A program made the position numbers and the translations under genes. The notes under the pieces are model-generated. The model was not told where the DNA came from, did no database searches, and saw only the letters and a list, made by a program, of their open reading frames with translations. A stretch of DNA of 64,000 bases from Limonium bicolor (taxonomy: Eukaryota; Streptophyta; Magnoliopsida; Caryophyllales; Plumbaginaceae): contig CM041783.1 of NCBI GenBank assembly GCA_023374045.1, positions 124,249,503-124,313,502 of the forward strand, written 5' to 3'. Positions within the stretch are counted from its first letter, which is position 1, and each line of letters begins with the position of its first letter. Positions 22,877-33,915 of this stretch are shown one piece after another.

Positions 22877-22882
22877 AATAAA
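22877..22882 (+). promoter_or_regulatory. Poly(A) signal AATAAA, left LTR of N
   Basis: AATAAA within GTTAATAAAAGTG, about 110 bases from the LTR end and repeated at 27153-27158. A plausible 3'-end signal for the element's RNA. Confidence 0.5.
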
Positions 22883-22998
22883 AGTGTACTTTGCTTCGGT
22901 TTTGGGTTTCGTATGTTAGAGCCTTGCGTTATTAGGTAATAGATACGGCGGTCGTGTAACCCTAACTCCTAGGGTGGTTTTGGGGTCGTTACATTTAG

Positions 22999-23012
22999 TG
23001 GTGTCAGAGCCA
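22999..23012 (+). other. tRNA-iMet primer binding site of N
   Basis: TGGTGTCAGAGCCA, one mismatch from the complement of the initiator tRNA-Met 3' end, five bases after the LTR. Confidence 0.85.
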
Positions 23013-23175
23013 TGTTTGGCTTTCTTTGGGTTTTGTGGGTGTCTGCATGCCTACGCTTCTGTGTCATTGTTTGTTATGTGCTATGTGTGTTTGCTGTGTG
23101 ATTTGACTGCCATTTGCTGTTGATTTAATTGTTCCCTGGAGTCTGTTGAGTGCGTTTTCTCTGTAGTTGTCCACT

Positions 23176-23203
23176 AGCAGAGTAGCGCAGCGGAAGCGTA
23201 GTG
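23176..23203 (+). other. Sequence resembling the 5' half of initiator tRNA-Met, leader of N
   Basis: Compared from memory with the plant initiator tRNA-Met, this stretch matches tRNA positions 1-28 at 25 of 28 bases, with differences at positions 2, 9 and 25. It has the same sense as the tRNA, includes the whole D-arm and A-box (TAGCGCAGCGG), and stops before the anticodon stem. It lies about 165 bases downstream of the PBS. It is not a complete tRNA gene: no anticodon arm, T arm or acceptor 3' strand follows. Confidence 0.65.
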
Positions 23204-23779
23204 TCTGTTTGTCTGTGTGCTTTTGTGCTTCAAGTCTGAATCCGAGGGAGTCGGGTCCTTTGGGAATGGATGACCGAATGCAAGCTTCAGTTGTGAGCTT
23301 CAGTGGTGTGTTTTTGTTGTGTGAGTTGTCTTTTGTGCTGGGTGTTAGTCAGATATGTTTGGGTTGTGTGGCATGTGGAATTGGATTAGTTTGGATGGTG
23401 TGAGAAACTAAATTGTGAGTTTGGTGGTTTTTAGTTGTGTGTTCTGATTGGGCAGTGTGTTGTGCGGAGTCACGTGTGTGACTACTGGTGAGGATATGTT
23501 GTGTGATAAGTTGTGACGTGGTTCAAGAGTGTTTCAGTTGTGCGATCCGGCTAGGTGTGTGCTTTAGCTCTTGGTTGGATGTGCTGTGAGTATGGCCTAC
23601 GAGTTGAGTAAGGTAATGTGTTGTGATGTGAGTTCGGGTGTGCGCTTGGTCTATATGTTCTGTGTTTGTGTGTGGGTTTGGTTTGCGAGGTCTGAGTTGA
23701 GTGATGGGTGTCTAGGGGTGCTTCAGTGTGTGTTTCATAGAGTGTGTTGTGCTTTGGGTTCTGAGTGGCTTGTGGTGTG

Positions 23780-25070
23780 GGTTCGAGAGACCTGTTTGTT
23801 TGATTCTTTTGATAAAGACATCTTCTGAGAGAGTTGAGCGTCTCTTCTGTGTCCCTAGGCTGAGAGTTAGTAATCTTCTGTTATGTCCCTTCAGTTTGTC
23901 AGTCAGCAACGAGTGTGAGTGCTGCTCTAGTCCTTTAAGCTTTGCCTTCTGTGATCTTGTGTTTCGCTCATTCTGATAGTGAATCTGCCTGTGAGGTTGT
24001 GTGTTGGCTCGAGCGAGGTAGAGCTTTTGAGACGAGTGGTCATCTTTTTTGTGCTTCTTGAACTTTCGTGCTTAGCCGTCAGAAATCATCTACTTTGCTT
24101 CTTCTGTCAGTGAGCCAGCTAGTAAACTCTGAGTGCTAGCTCTTTGGGGTTAGAGCCTCTGAAATGAGTGAGTGTTCTTCCTGCACCTTTAGGCTAATCT
24201 TCTGTTGAGTTCCTCTGTTAGCCTGTCAGTAGTGAGTTTCAGTGTGGTGCATATGCTTCGAGCCTAACCTTTTGTAATTATTTGTCTTGATCCTTTTGTT
24301 GGTGAGTCAGTCTGAGAGGTCTGTGTGATAGCTTGTGCAAAATTAGAGCTTCTGGAAGTGTGAGAGTTTTGAGCATTTTAGCGATCTCCTAATTTGTTTC
24401 CTTCTGTCAGCGAGAAACAATTATTCGATGGGCTGGCCCGTGTAAGATAGAGCTCTAAGATTGTGAGTGTTCCTTCGGTGCCCTAAGGTTAAGTGGTTAG
24501 GTAATCTTTTACTTTGTTCATTGTATTAGTGAGTCTGTTAGTATGTTCTGAAGGCTAGATCTTTGTAATACGAGTTTCTAAGGTGCTTGAGTGCTTCTCC
24601 TATGCTTCGAGACTAAGTGTTGGTAACCTCCTAGTGTGCTCCTCTGTCATTCAGTTAGCAGTAGTTGAGGAAGTTCCAGTAACCTTATGTTTCGTTCTTC
24701 TGTGAGCGTTTGAGCCAGTGGGTTCAGTGTGTTAGCCCGGGTAAGGATAGCGATGTGGAATGTGCTTCTTGTGCCTTAGTATGAGCTTGTAGGGATCTTC
24801 TGCTATGTTCCATGTCAGTTAGTCAGTGGTGAGTCTGAGTATGGCTCTTGTGCTTTCAGGCTTAGTTCTCAGTTACATTTGCTTTGTTCCTTCGGTCAGC
24901 AAGTTAGTTACCAAGTTCTGAGTGTTAGCTCTATAAGACGAGAGCGTCCCTTCCATGTTCTAAGGTTTTGTGTCAGTAATATTCTGCTTGTCCTCAGTCA
25001 GTTTGTCAGTTGTGAATCCTGTTCTGCATGTCAACTCCCTATGAAGGTTGACATTCTGATCGGTGAGTTT
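23780..25070 (+). repeat. Internal tandem array of N, about 11 units of about 111 bp
   Basis: Degenerate units share GAGTGTTCTTCTGTGCC, AGTAATCTTCTG and TTCTGTCAGTGAGTCAG-like stretches in that order. The AATCTTCTG-like anchor recurs near 23871, 23955, 24086, 24188, 24277, 24384, 24502, 24628, 24795, 24872 and 24977. The array is GT-rich on the plus strand and has no open frame. It fills most of the space where gag-pol would be. Confidence 0.7.
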
Positions 25071-25142
25071 TTTTTCTGCATGTCTTAGAGTGTGTAGTAT
25101 TCTTGCACTTGAGGTGCATTCATTTGTATTCTGGGTTTCATC

Positions 25143-25174
25143 GAATTTCGAGGACGAAATTCTTTTTAAGGGGG
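25143..25174 (+). other. 3' polypurine tract and its hairpin, element N
   Basis: Hairpin GAATTTCG-AGGA-CGAAATTC (25143-25162) is followed by TTTTTAAGGGGG and then TATAA and the 3' LTR. Same layout as in B and D, with compensated stem changes. Confidence 0.85.
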
Positions 25175-25179
25175 TATAA

Positions 25180-27270
25180 TGTTATGCCCCAGTTTTTTTA
25201 TTTAATTTCGTTCTACTCTTATTTCGTTTCGGTTCCGTAAAGGGAGGATAATAATATTCTTCTTTTCGTTCCAATGGGATTATGTCATTTATGGCTGATT
25301 ATCCAAAGTTAGAGGGAAGGTCCTTTTTTTTTTTTTGCTATTAATTAAATAAGTCGAAATTAAACTTCCTTTTTAATATATCTCATTCTTATTTTCCTTC
25401 CCTCTTCATTTAATTTCACGATCTTTCCCTAACGTCAGTTTCTAACATTCCCCTCTCAACTCCCGTTCTGCGTGCATATCCCTTCTCCTTCCCTTTGCTT
25501 CTTCCTCTCAATTCTTCCTCTCTGTAAATCGATCAACTAGAGTGCTGGTAGCGTCGTTGGTGATTCGAATCCGTCAATCTTGAGTTAGGAATTCTAAGTG
25601 GGGGTTTCTGTTTCTCGTTCAAGTTCCTTGCTCCTCCTTCCAGTGTTGGTTCTTTTCGATGTGTTCGAGTGTTCGTGATTCTGAGCGAGGATTCGAGTGG
25701 AGCAGATTGTAGAGTCTACAGAGATGGCTTAGCGTCGGATGTGAGGTAGGTGGTGAATGGATTCGGGTGTGCGTGTTCAACCACGGGGATTTCTGATTTT
25801 GTTCATTCTCTGTATATGTTTATGTGCTCCTTTGATTGTGATGTTTTTGGATTGATTTTCGATGCTTTTTGATCTGTCAAAACCCCGTGGAAATGTGTTT
25901 TCGATTGGCTAATTTGCTACAATAAATTATGTATGTTTTGTGGGGGATTTGTGGCTTGGTTCTGGCTGTTTTTCGTAATTGATTTTGCAGTTTTCGGTAT
26001 GTCCGAACATGTGTCCGAACATTGAAGTTCGGACATCATACGCCGGAAGATTTTCAGACTCTCGATTTAGGTCCGAACATGCAAGGTCGGACGTATGTTC
26101 GGACCGGCCTTTGTTTTAGCATAAATTCTTCGTCTGAGCTCGTTTTGAGTGCCGTTTGCGGCGTTGGATTCCTATTTTCGAGTACTATCTGATCTAATAT
26201 GTTTTAGCACCTGTATATGTGTACTTTAATTTGAAAGTATTAGATAAGCCTTTGAACTCTGATTTGCCCTGAAAGAGTGTTTGAGCTTCTACACTTCTGT
26301 TTGGTTTTCGTGGTTGCTAGTCAGTGTATGACTTTTGCTTTGATAAGGGCTTATGATCCGTTTGATGTGCTTCGGCCCTCCGTTTTGTTCTGTTAAAGGT
26401 CTCTGCTTCGTTTTGTAAAGCTTTTGTTTTGGGACCTAGATGTTTAGCTTCTGAGCCTTGGATAGTCGGGTATGGCTGTCCCGTAGCATGCTGCGCAGGA
26501 ATTCCTTCTGTTATTCCCTCGGGTTCCCTTCTGTTCTATCTCTCAGGGTCCCTTAGATGTTTAGTGACCGACGGGTCAATAGCTGTCTCTACGGCTTCTG
26601 TTGTGGGATCTTCGGATCCATAGGACGTTATGTGAGTCCTTCTGATGTGTCAGCTGGTGTCTAGTGTCCCACCTCTGTTTTGTTTAAGCTTCTGATCTGG
26701 ACTTCTGAGTTTGTGGTTTGCCTTGTTCTGATTTAAGACTTCTGTTCAGTTTGCTTAGTTCCTGCTTCTCTGCTCTGATTTGACAAACTTCTATTTCAGT
26801 TCTGGCTTGTCACTCCTCTGATTTGAGAAAGCTTCATTCTCTATCTGATTTATGTTAAAACTTCCAGTCTGATTTGCTAAGCTTATGTAGTATACGATTA
26901 TGTTCAGTATATGTTTTGAGCATGTTCAGCTGATGAAGTTTATCACCTATTGAGCTATAGTTTGGCTCACCCCTATTTCCGTCTGATTTGCAGGTTTAAG
27001 TTTCCTTTGAAGACTCCGCTCTGCATTATGCTTCGCCTTTCACTTTGTATTTGTAGTTGTGGCTTAAGGCCCTTTGCAATTTGATTCTGTTATGTAATGA
27101 AGTTGGGCTTTCGCATGTAATGTCAGATAGACCTTGTAATCTGTTTCTAGTTAATAAAAGTGTACTTTGCTTCGGTTTTGGGTTTCGTATGTTAGAGCCT
27201 TGCGTTATTAGGTAATAGATACGCGGCGTGTAACGTCCCTAACTCCTAGGGTGGTTTTGGGGTCATTACA
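25180..27270 (+). repeat. 3' LTR of N (2091 bp)
   Basis: TGTTATGCCCC to GGGTCATTACA. It differs from the left copy by scattered substitutions and small indels, including a short CT-rich duplication near 25501-25520. Hairpin pair at 26001-26106; AATAAA at 27153-27158. Confidence 0.93.
26001..26106. repeat. Hairpin pair, word GTCCGAACAT, right LTR of N
   Basis: Two units with GTCCGA at 26001 and 26071, spacing 70. Equivalent to 21724-21826. Confidence 0.75.
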
Positions 27271-28897
27271 TATATATTGCTTTTGACCTGCAAATACACT
27301 CAACAATACATATGCCCTTAATAAACTCCTTGAGACCATTTTACTAGCTCATTTGCCATTGGCTCCTTAGGTATTTTATTAAGCAAATCAAGCTCATTTT
27401 TCCTAAGGCACTTAAACTACATTGAGATAGTTTGTTTACCTCTTTTCTTCAAGATTTTTACTTGAACACTCTTGTTCTTCCTTGTTTAGAAATCGGCAAG
27501 AGTACTTGGCTACTTGTCAATGTTCTAATCAATACACAAGTAAAACCAATGAGCATTCAAGCTTCATGCTTAAACTCATTCACAAACCCTAGGTTATATA
27601 TTGTCTTTACACATTAGGATAGTTGTTTACCTTGGAATAAAAGAGAGCTTGAATAAGTAACAAGAGAGGACTCCTCCTTGTCCTTTGAAGATTGAAATGG
27701 AGCTATGAAAGATCAAAAGAACACACATCAAAGGGTGATTCTCGGTTACACACAAAAACAAGAGGAAACATAGATTTTCTTTGGTTTTCCTTACCTTGAA
27801 ACAAAGGAGAATGACAAGGCATGAAAATATGAGCTCAAGCTCCTTCAATGGTGAATCTCCATGGCACCAAAATGAGGCTTTTAAAGATTTGAAAAGGTAG
27901 AAGTGTTGAGCTTGCTCCAACTAGAAGAATGGTGGTCTTGAAATTGAATTTGGACCATGGAGTCATGAGTTACAAGCAAAAGGAGTTGGAGATGGTGAGG
28001 TTTTGCTGTAGCAAAAACGATGGAGTTGGGAGAATGAAGGTAGGTGACGGTGGGTGTGAGTGGGAAAGGAAGGAATGAAATGAGAGCTTGCCTTTTACAA
28101 GATATTTACTTATAAAGTAAATAGTAAACTTTAGTTGTCATCTTTATTTACTTATCAAACTAGCAAGAGTGGTGACTCACCACAATAAAAACCGGCCCCC
28201 ATCATCTACTTAGGGGTAGTTTGGTCTTTGTTGACCAATTAACTTACTTATATTGACTTATGTCATAAACTAGCATATTTTAGTTACTATTCAAAAACAA
28301 GGCACATTCTTGTGAAATTTATGATTTCCCATTGATTTAGACTTCCAAATGTGATACTAAGTAGTACACATGTTAATTAAAGAGTAATGATGGACATTTA
28401 GCCATTCAAAACTCATTTACAAGACAATTTTTCAAAAATGTGCTTTAAGACTCCTTAAAGCACATTTTGTGTTTCAACTTGTTTTCAAGCTTGGTTTTCT
28501 TTGGTAATTGGTTTTATATGTTCATTAACACATAATTGAGGTATAGATATGACCTTTAGGTCTTATACAAATTCATCTCAAACTTAGAGCACATTTTTGC
28601 CCATATTGACTTTAAGGTATTTATTTGTGTTTTATTTGGGTTAATTGTCTACCAAGGTTTCCTAAGGACTTAATTAGCCTTATTAAATCATAATTGAATA
28701 TTATTTAGTCTTGGTTGGTTCTTTGGGTCCTAACCAAGTTCACTCCAAGCTTAGAGCAATTTTTGCTCAAGCTGTGTCTTAGTGCTTTATTGTGTTACTA
28801 TGGTTTAAATTGTTCACTAATGTTTCTAAGGCACTTTTTATCCTTAATATACCATAGTTTAATGTTTAAACAACATATCAAGGTGTGGGGTATTTCA

Positions 28898-31800
28898 ACT
28901 TTAAGAACTTTATCTTAATATTATGTAACATTTCATGACATATACTTAATAATTCCTAAGGTTTATTTTACACTAACCTTAGTTTATAAATTCCATTTTC
29001 CATTAATTGTCACATTATTTCATGTGAAATTATTAATGATAATTATTTCATTTAATCACATTAATACTATATAATATCTATAGTATTTATGTCATTGTAA
29101 ACTATAATTTATAAATTCATTCTTGAATGTTATATATGCGGTTTTAGCATAGGGTTTAATAAACTATGTTTTGACCACATAAATCATACAATGTTACTCT
29201 TATATCTTATACCATATAGTATGATATTTTTGTATTTCATTTGACATTATAATATATAGTTTTAAAACCATATTTAATTGCCGCAAGGGGCATATATTAT
29301 ATACTTATTATTTCTTTATCCACATAGTTTTCATTAATTACAATATAACCACATTACTTATACCATGTTATAAATATCATATTTTATAACATTAAAACTT
29401 TATAACATATTATAACCTATAGTTTTAATAAAACTATATTATTGCCGAAAAGGATATTAGGTTTTATTTCATTTCCTTTTCAATTCCCACACTTTATATT
29501 ATTACAATTCCACCACATATTTATAACATGTTATTTTTACCATACATTATATCATTTAAATATTATGATAGTTATATCAATAGTTTTATAACCTTAAAAA
29601 TTCGAGCAGACCTATGGTCTGTTTTTAATTCCCATTTCCAACACCTTTATATTCTTATAATTACAATCTTGCCACTAATATTATATAATGGTATACATAC
29701 TATATATTATAACATTTCATTCCATTAATTAACTATAACCTATGGTTTATACATATATTATTTTTGTTATTACCGAACAGCCCTATCTGTTTGGGTTATT
29801 TTTCTAGCACATTATATTTTCTTTATTTACCACATTATCATAGTAAGTAAAATAGGTTTAATACATAGTATTAATGTTTATAATTTTGTATAACCTATAG
29901 TTTTATGTTACTATATTTATGAACAGACCCTACCTATTTTAAAATTCTTTTTCCGCCCCAACATTTCTTCTTTTAACATATTGGCCCCACTTTATATCTT
30001 ATACTTCATAAATGTCACAAAACTATATATTATACATTCTTTCTTTATAAAATCATTTATATAATTCCAAAAATTCACAAACTTTTTAATTATGATATAA
30101 AGCTATATATTAACCATCTTAACCCCTTACTTTCAGATATTACCATTTCCACCCCATTAATATTATAATTTTCATTTTTAACTTATGATATTAATATGTA
30201 ACCATAGTTTAATTACTTATGTCATTCAATTTGGTCAAGGCACCTAATGTGGTCCTTGTTGTCCCGTTGACTATTAGTTTGACCCAGGGTTTTGTTTATT
30301 TACGGTCTTACCCCAGAATTTTCTAAAAATTATATTTTTACTTCAAACCTTCATTAAACTTTATAAAATTCATAAAATAAGCTTTTAGTATATAGTTTTC
30401 GGCTATATTTAATAGTTAGGCCCTAAATTTATTTTAATTGCAAACTAACCCAAATGATATTCGGTAATGTTTATTTTTATTAAAATTCATTTTAAACTTA
30501 ATATAACATTACATTAAATGGCCTAAAGCATGGCCTTATTACAACACTTAACATATAATAAATGTTACATATAAATGTCATAAAAATACTATATTATTAC
30601 TTCTTATATTATAGTTTCTCCCTAAGGTTCTCTAAAATTATTTAATTATTTCCTATGACATTATATGTCATCTAACCCTTATATTACCAACCAAAATGTT
30701 ATATAACATTATAATGATAGTTAAGCTATATAAGCTCCTTTTGTTCTCGGCTTTAATGTTTTTAAGTAACATAATAACATAAAAACTATATAATCATAAG
30801 GTAAGATTTCCTTACCTAGTTTTAAGTCACAAACATACTAAACCGCTCCTTACACTCTAAGCCTAGATTAAACACATGATTAAATCGTTTTTGAAATATT
30901 AAAAAACTTAGCTTATATATGTATCATTAAGGAGTAAAACACTCACTTTACTAAGCTTTATACTTGGATCTGATTTCCACATTTTGTGCAATATGCCCAT
31001 GGTTCCAAAGTGTTTCGGTAGCATTTCGTGCAAGGATAGGAGCATATGTTAGCCATATGTTACAAGGGTCATTAAAGGTTATTTTGAGCTTAATAAACCA
31101 TGATATTTACCTTAATTTGTAGGCTTGGGTTAGGGCTGTTACCGCCTGAAATTTTGAAGGTAAAATAAGGTGTTAAAAAACCATTTAAACCATAGTATAT
31201 TAACCGGTAATAACCATATAGACAAGGGTGAATTTTCCTTACCAAAATGAATCAAAATGAGATCTTTTGACCTAGATCTTGCTACCTCTTCAAGACTTGA
31301 ATGTTCTAGCTGAATGAGTTGTAAAATGGTGAAAGCAATTAGCTAAAAAAACAAAGAACAAAACCGGAACCAATGGAGGAAGAAGGTAGCTAGTTAAGAA
31401 CATGATTATACCTTAAGAACTTACCAAACTTTCTTCCCTTCCTTTTCTGGTTTTCAGCCGAACATACCCTCTTCTTCTGCCTCAACTCAGTCTAGATAGA
31501 TGAATGGAAATGAAGGTGAGACACACCATTGGAAGAGGAGAAAGAGATGAAGAAAATGGTTATAAGAATGTTGTAAGAGTGTACCTACAACCAAAGATGT
31601 TGGTCTTTGAAGTTGAAGCTTTCTCATGGTCAAGAAGGAGCAGAAGGGGGATGAGGATGAATGTTTACGGCTGGGAAGGATGGAAATGAAGAAAAGAAGA
31701 AAATAAGTTTATAAAGGGATAAGTCTTAAATTAGTCAATGGTCTGGATGAGTAATCCCTTAGATATTTTAATGGGTTTCCTAAGGCTGAAGAGAGCCTCT

Positions 31801-32620
31801 AAGCTGGCGTAATGGGTGGTCCAAGTGGGAAAGATGAACTTGACTTAATTAAATTAATAAGTAATATTTATCTTTCTTTTATGAAAGTTACTTTTGAGTC
31901 ATACCTATATACATGTGGCTGGTTAATGGCTGGGAAAATGCCCCTTAATTAACGGTAATGGGTGGCTAAGGTTAAGGGAAGAATATTGACCATAGTTTAG
32001 TTTAGAATTTAAATGTTATTTTGGGTACTATTCACCTAAAATCACCCATTTTGATTTTATTTGAAAACATTGATTTATACTTTATAATGTGGTGTATAAT
32101 GTCACATTAATGTTATACAGAATGTAATCTAGGTCTTAAAATGACAAAAATTCAATATTTGTGAAGTTATACACAAAAATGTGCTTTAAGGTGTTTTAAG
32201 ACACATTTTGTGTTACAGCTTGTTTTAGAGCTTGGTTTTCTTTGGTAATGGTTTTATTCTATCTATTACAGGATTATTAACTTAGAAATCCAATTTGAAC
32301 TCTAATGGAGGTGACAAGACCTTTAAGGTTTCTTAGAGCACATTTTTGCCTTAAGTGACTTTTAAGCATGTTAATGCTTGTTCTTTGCGTTGGAGTGTCT
32401 TCCAATAATTTATTATGTTCTTTTATGAGTTATAATGCTTAAGACAAAATTTTAGGTCCTAAGGAGTTCATTTGGGTATATAGTTTACCCTAAATGGTCG
32501 AAGGGTGCAATATTTGCTTTATGTTGACATTGTTGTTTTTAAATTAGTTTTAAGGCATGATTAGGCCTTAATTTCATAGATTAATGTTTAATCAATGTTT
32601 AATTAGTTAGGGGTATTTCA
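28898..32620 (-). repeat. Element F: old, AT-rich G1-type LTR, left end cut by B
   Basis: The right end is GGGGTATTTCA at 32620, and the U3 palindrome at 32181-32204 and flanking AAATGTG...ACATTTTGTG match the other G1 LTRs. The body is much more AT-rich and shares little else. It meets the right edge of B at 28897 and the interior of E at 32621. No PPT follows, so it is a 5' or solo LTR inserted in E. No coding sequence is seen. Confidence 0.65.
29100..30020. repeat. Degenerate AT-rich tandem array, period about 145-172 bp, in F
   Basis: Five to six units share TATAACCTATAGTTTTAT, then (TT)GCCGAA...AGACCTAT...CTG, then AATTCCCACTTT and ATTACAATTCCACCAC. Anchors lie near 29130, 29279, 29442, 29599, 29771 and 29916. 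One unit holds the hairpin CAGACC-TAT-GGTCTG (29605-29619). The position corresponds to the hairpin arrays of the other G1 LTRs. Confidence 0.6.
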
Positions 32621-32664
32621 AAACCCGCCCTCCAAAACCCCCATAGTATAACTCGGGAAAAAAC

Positions 32665-32712
32665 GCTAGAGTGATGGAAAGGCCTCTCTTACTCGGGGAA
32701 ACCCGATCTGGC
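32665..32712 (+). other. Predicted leader three-way junction, element E
   Basis: Outer stem GCTAGA/TCTGGC (one U-G pair) around a weak first hairpin and TCGGG-GAAA-CCCGA, whose loop fits the stable GNRA class. Confidence 0.5.
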
Positions 32713-33358
32713 AGTTATGAATTACTTCGGTAAAGGAGAAGGAAGCTGTCATACGATAGATTCCAAGTACCGGAATCCTGGAGACGGTTCCCGTTCGAAC
32801 AATGATACTTGCACTTAATAGTGGTAGAATGAGAATCCTCGCAATAAGGGGACTGAAATTTACAACAGCATGGGGTGACATGCTTAGCAGTCGCGAGAAC
32901 CTAGCTGCCCAAGCAGCAGCAAGAAGGAAAGAATTAATTGTGCAACGAAGCGGGAAAGAAAGAAGTAACAAAACCCGAGACACAAGTCTACGAGACTACA
33001 ACTGTTTGATAATACCTCGACGGTATAATAATCGACTAATGAGATAATCAGGAGTGGTTAACTCCAAAACCACAACGCCAAGAGGTTACAATACCTGGCT
33101 GACGTAGCTCTGACAGCTACGAGAATACCTACGGGATACCTCCCGGTAAGACTACGAAGTTGAGCCTAAACGAGTTATGTCTCCATAACCCTAGTGAATG
33201 TGTGGGAATGAGCAACGAAGCAAGGTACACAGAGACCCGAAGATTGGGGAAACACCCGGATTAACGACAATCATGTCAACAACACTAAGGAGCTACTCAG
33301 GAGATTGATCACTAAGATCTAAAGATCGACAGAGAGCCAATAAAACCACCTGTACCGC

Positions 33359-33378
33359 GCACTTGCCACGGCAAGTGC
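33359..33378 (+). other. Internal hairpin GCACTTGC-CACG-GCAAGTGC, element E
   Basis: Perfect 8-bp stem; the loop differs from those in B and D. Confidence 0.5.
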
Positions 33379-33748
33379 AGTAATAACAGGACCATAGTAA
33401 TAACAAGGACCATTTAGAGAAACTTTTGACAAGCAACAAGTGTTTTAGTGAACCACCAAGATGCGAATGAAGCAAATATAGGATCACAAATCCTAGGACT
33501 TTAGAACGAAACCATGGAAGGTCCTAACGGCCTGACCATTGTATTAAGATATAATAGTCAGTGAGAAGCTAGACTCGGTCAGAACCACCCGGCATTGGAA
33601 TGCCATCAAGATTTTTCCCTTTTAAAACTCAAAATTTTTTTCTTTCAAACTCAGAATTTTTCAAAACCCCCCTATTTTAAAAACCAAACCAGAAGGATCA
33701 CATCAAATTATCATAGGACGATATAAGAGGAGTTGACAACAGAAAACT

Positions 33749-33915
33749 TCACCTAGGTGTGTAACAAACACTACAAGTGTATACAAACGAGATGTGGGAC
33801 GACCGCACTGCGATAGGAGCTTGCGGGCCTGACATACCAACTTACAGGTTAGTCGAGTAAGTAGCAATGTATCAATAAGGTACCCCACATATGTATACAA
33901 GTAGTGTACGGAAAA
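33749..33915 (+). other. Structured block M1, copy in element E
   Basis: Reversed copy of 588-780; stems are partly eroded (one C-A mismatch as in B). It lies on the PBS side of the interior, as in A and B. Confidence 0.45.

Larger units (their letters stand above)
20924..22993 (+). repeat. 5' LTR of N (2070 bp)
   Basis: TGTTATGCCCC to GGGTCGTTACA. Contains two hairpin units at 21724-21826 and the poly(A) signal AATAAA at 22877-22882. Colinear with 25180-27270. Confidence 0.93.
20924..27270 (+). mobile_element. Element N: complete non-autonomous LTR retrotransposon (6.35 kb)
   Basis: Both LTRs begin TGTTATGCCCC and end GTYRTTACA, and the flanks carry TATAT on both sides (20919-20923 and 27271-27275). 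A PBS and PPT sit at the expected places. The 2186-bp interior has no gag or pol frame; most of it is a tandem repeat of about 111 bp. It must have been moved by proteins from another element. The GAGGAC-PPT context points to a Tekay/Del-like helper, which is inferred. LTR copies differ by only a few substitutions per hundred bases plus small indels, so insertion into B is fairly recent. Confidence 0.93.
18056..28897 (-). repeat. 5' LTR of element B, split by element N
   Basis: Begins TGTAACACCCC next to the PBS and ends GGGGTATTTCA at 28897. Removing N and one TSD (20924-27275) leaves about 4.5 kb, the same size as the LTRs of A and D. The U5-side palindrome lies at 18490-18532, the hairpin array at 19899-20149 and the U3 palindrome at 28440-28463. 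N landed in the short AT stretch after AATTTCCCACATAT, which resembles a TATA region in the sister LTRs. Confidence 0.88.

Noticed and set aside
23176..23203. A functional tRNA-iMet gene
   Set aside because: Only the first 28 positions match; anticodon arm, T arm and 3' acceptor strand are missing.
23167..23403. 78-codon frame over the tRNA-like segment
   Set aside because: Composition follows GT-rich leader sequence, and no retroviral protein motif is visible.
28924..28934. Start of an LTR at TGTAACATTTC in F
   Set aside because: Lacks the ACCCC continuation seen in all other LTR ends and no matching duplication flanks it.
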